NCBI GenBank assembly: GCA_018699075.1
Contig: JABIPV010000058.1
Coordinates: 1-5,963, forward strand
DNA: 5,963 nucleotides
Source of the DNA: Kordiimonadaceae bacterium
GTDB taxonomy: Bacteria; Pseudomonadota; Alphaproteobacteria; Sphingomonadales; Emcibacteraceae
Direction: 5' to 3'
Part shown: one piece after another, positions 5,773-5,963 of the stretch
Numbering within the stretch: the first letter of the stretch is position 1
How the letters are laid out: each line of letters opens with the position of its first letter
The notes under the pieces: generated by a model
What the model saw: only the letters and a program-made list of their open reading frames with translations
What the model was told of the DNA's origin: nothing
The model's database searches: none
Translations under genes and position numbers: made by a program

Positions 5773-5963
5773 ATGGGCAAAGGTGACCAAACAAAAGAAC
5801 GTATTCTTGCAATTGCGGAAAGGGCCGTTTTAGAAAACGGTTTTGCGGGCACTTCAATTGAAGGATTAATCGCAGAAGCCGGTATTACTAAAGGTGGTTT
5901 TTTTATCACTTCAAGGATAAGGCGCAACTTATCGAAAATATGATTAAGCGACACATCGCCAAT
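5773..5963 (+). CDS. TetR-family regulator, N-terminal part, frameshifted and cut by the window edge
   Basis: The start of a TetR-family transcriptional repressor; only the DNA-binding domain is inside the window. The first 44 residues read MGKGDQTKERILAIAERAVL, then ENGFAGTSIEGLIAEAGITK and GGFF, which is the classic TetR helix-turn-helix region (recognition part at about 27-47). After the run of seven Ts at 5898-5904 this frame gives a foreign tail and stops at 5941-5943. In the neighbouring frame, from 5904 on, the codons read YHFKDKAQLIENMIKRHIAN, the usual TetR continuation (GGFFYHFKDKAQL). One missing T thus explains the break. The open frame then runs off the window. The gene has its own promoter and operator and is divergent from the DUF1624-desaturase-GNAT genes, which it probably represses until a small-molecule ligand binds. 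Whether it is a pseudogene or a base-call error is open. Confidence 0.85.

Noticed and set aside
5615..5954. Two minus-strand open frames of 70-80 codons (5615-5857 and 5742-5954)
   Set aside because: They cross the divergent promoter region and the TetR coding strand; the TetR motif, promoter and ribosome binding site on the plus strand explain this DNA better.

Overview
The window looks like a short piece (possibly a whole contig) of a moderately AT-rich genome from a Gram-negative bacterium, most likely a proteobacterium. The reasons are clear AGGA/AAGGA ribosome binding sites at 6-9 nt from the start codons, a good sigma70-type promoter in front of the TetR gene, one Sec and one Tat signal peptide, and a short REP-like palindrome. 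The genus cannot be told from the sequence. I see no tRNA, rRNA, CRISPR array, transposase or insertion-sequence ends.

Left part, plus strand (1-1253). First comes the C-terminal part of a GIN-domain (DUF2807) protein, cut by the window edge and probably frameshifted in an A-run at 18-22. After an 82-nt gap with a -10-like TATAAT and an 8-bp stem-loop comes a Sec-exported alpha/beta hydrolase of the BAAT C-terminal / dienelactone-hydrolase-like type. Its start is at 441, not at the earlier ATG at 384.

Right part, minus strand (5545 down to 1359). Four genes run in the same direction: a polytopic membrane protein of the DUF1624 / HGSNAT-like acyltransferase family, a sterol desaturase / fatty acid hydroxylase superfamily membrane enzyme, a GNAT acetyltransferase starting 1 nt after the desaturase stop, and, after a 145-nt gap, a Tat-exported PLP-dependent aminotransferase-fold enzyme closest to the MalY/PatB C-S lyases. 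The last gene faces the hydrolase, with about 105 nt between them.

The far right end starts a divergent TetR-family regulator on the plus strand. Its promoter carries a palindrome, TACTGT-N4-ACAGTA, that overlaps the -10 box. The same half-site recurs near a possible promoter for the minus-strand genes. The simplest model is an autoregulated TetR repressor controlling a small membrane- or envelope-modification operon (DUF1624, desaturase/hydroxylase, GNAT). The substrate is unknown. The TetR frame breaks in a run of seven Ts, and the next 20 codons in the neighbouring frame restore the TetR consensus, so this is either a sequencing error near a contig end or a recent pseudogene.

The most interesting points are the regulated DUF1624-desaturase-GNAT module, the Tat signal on a PLP enzyme of a normally cytoplasmic family, and the operator layout between the divergent genes.
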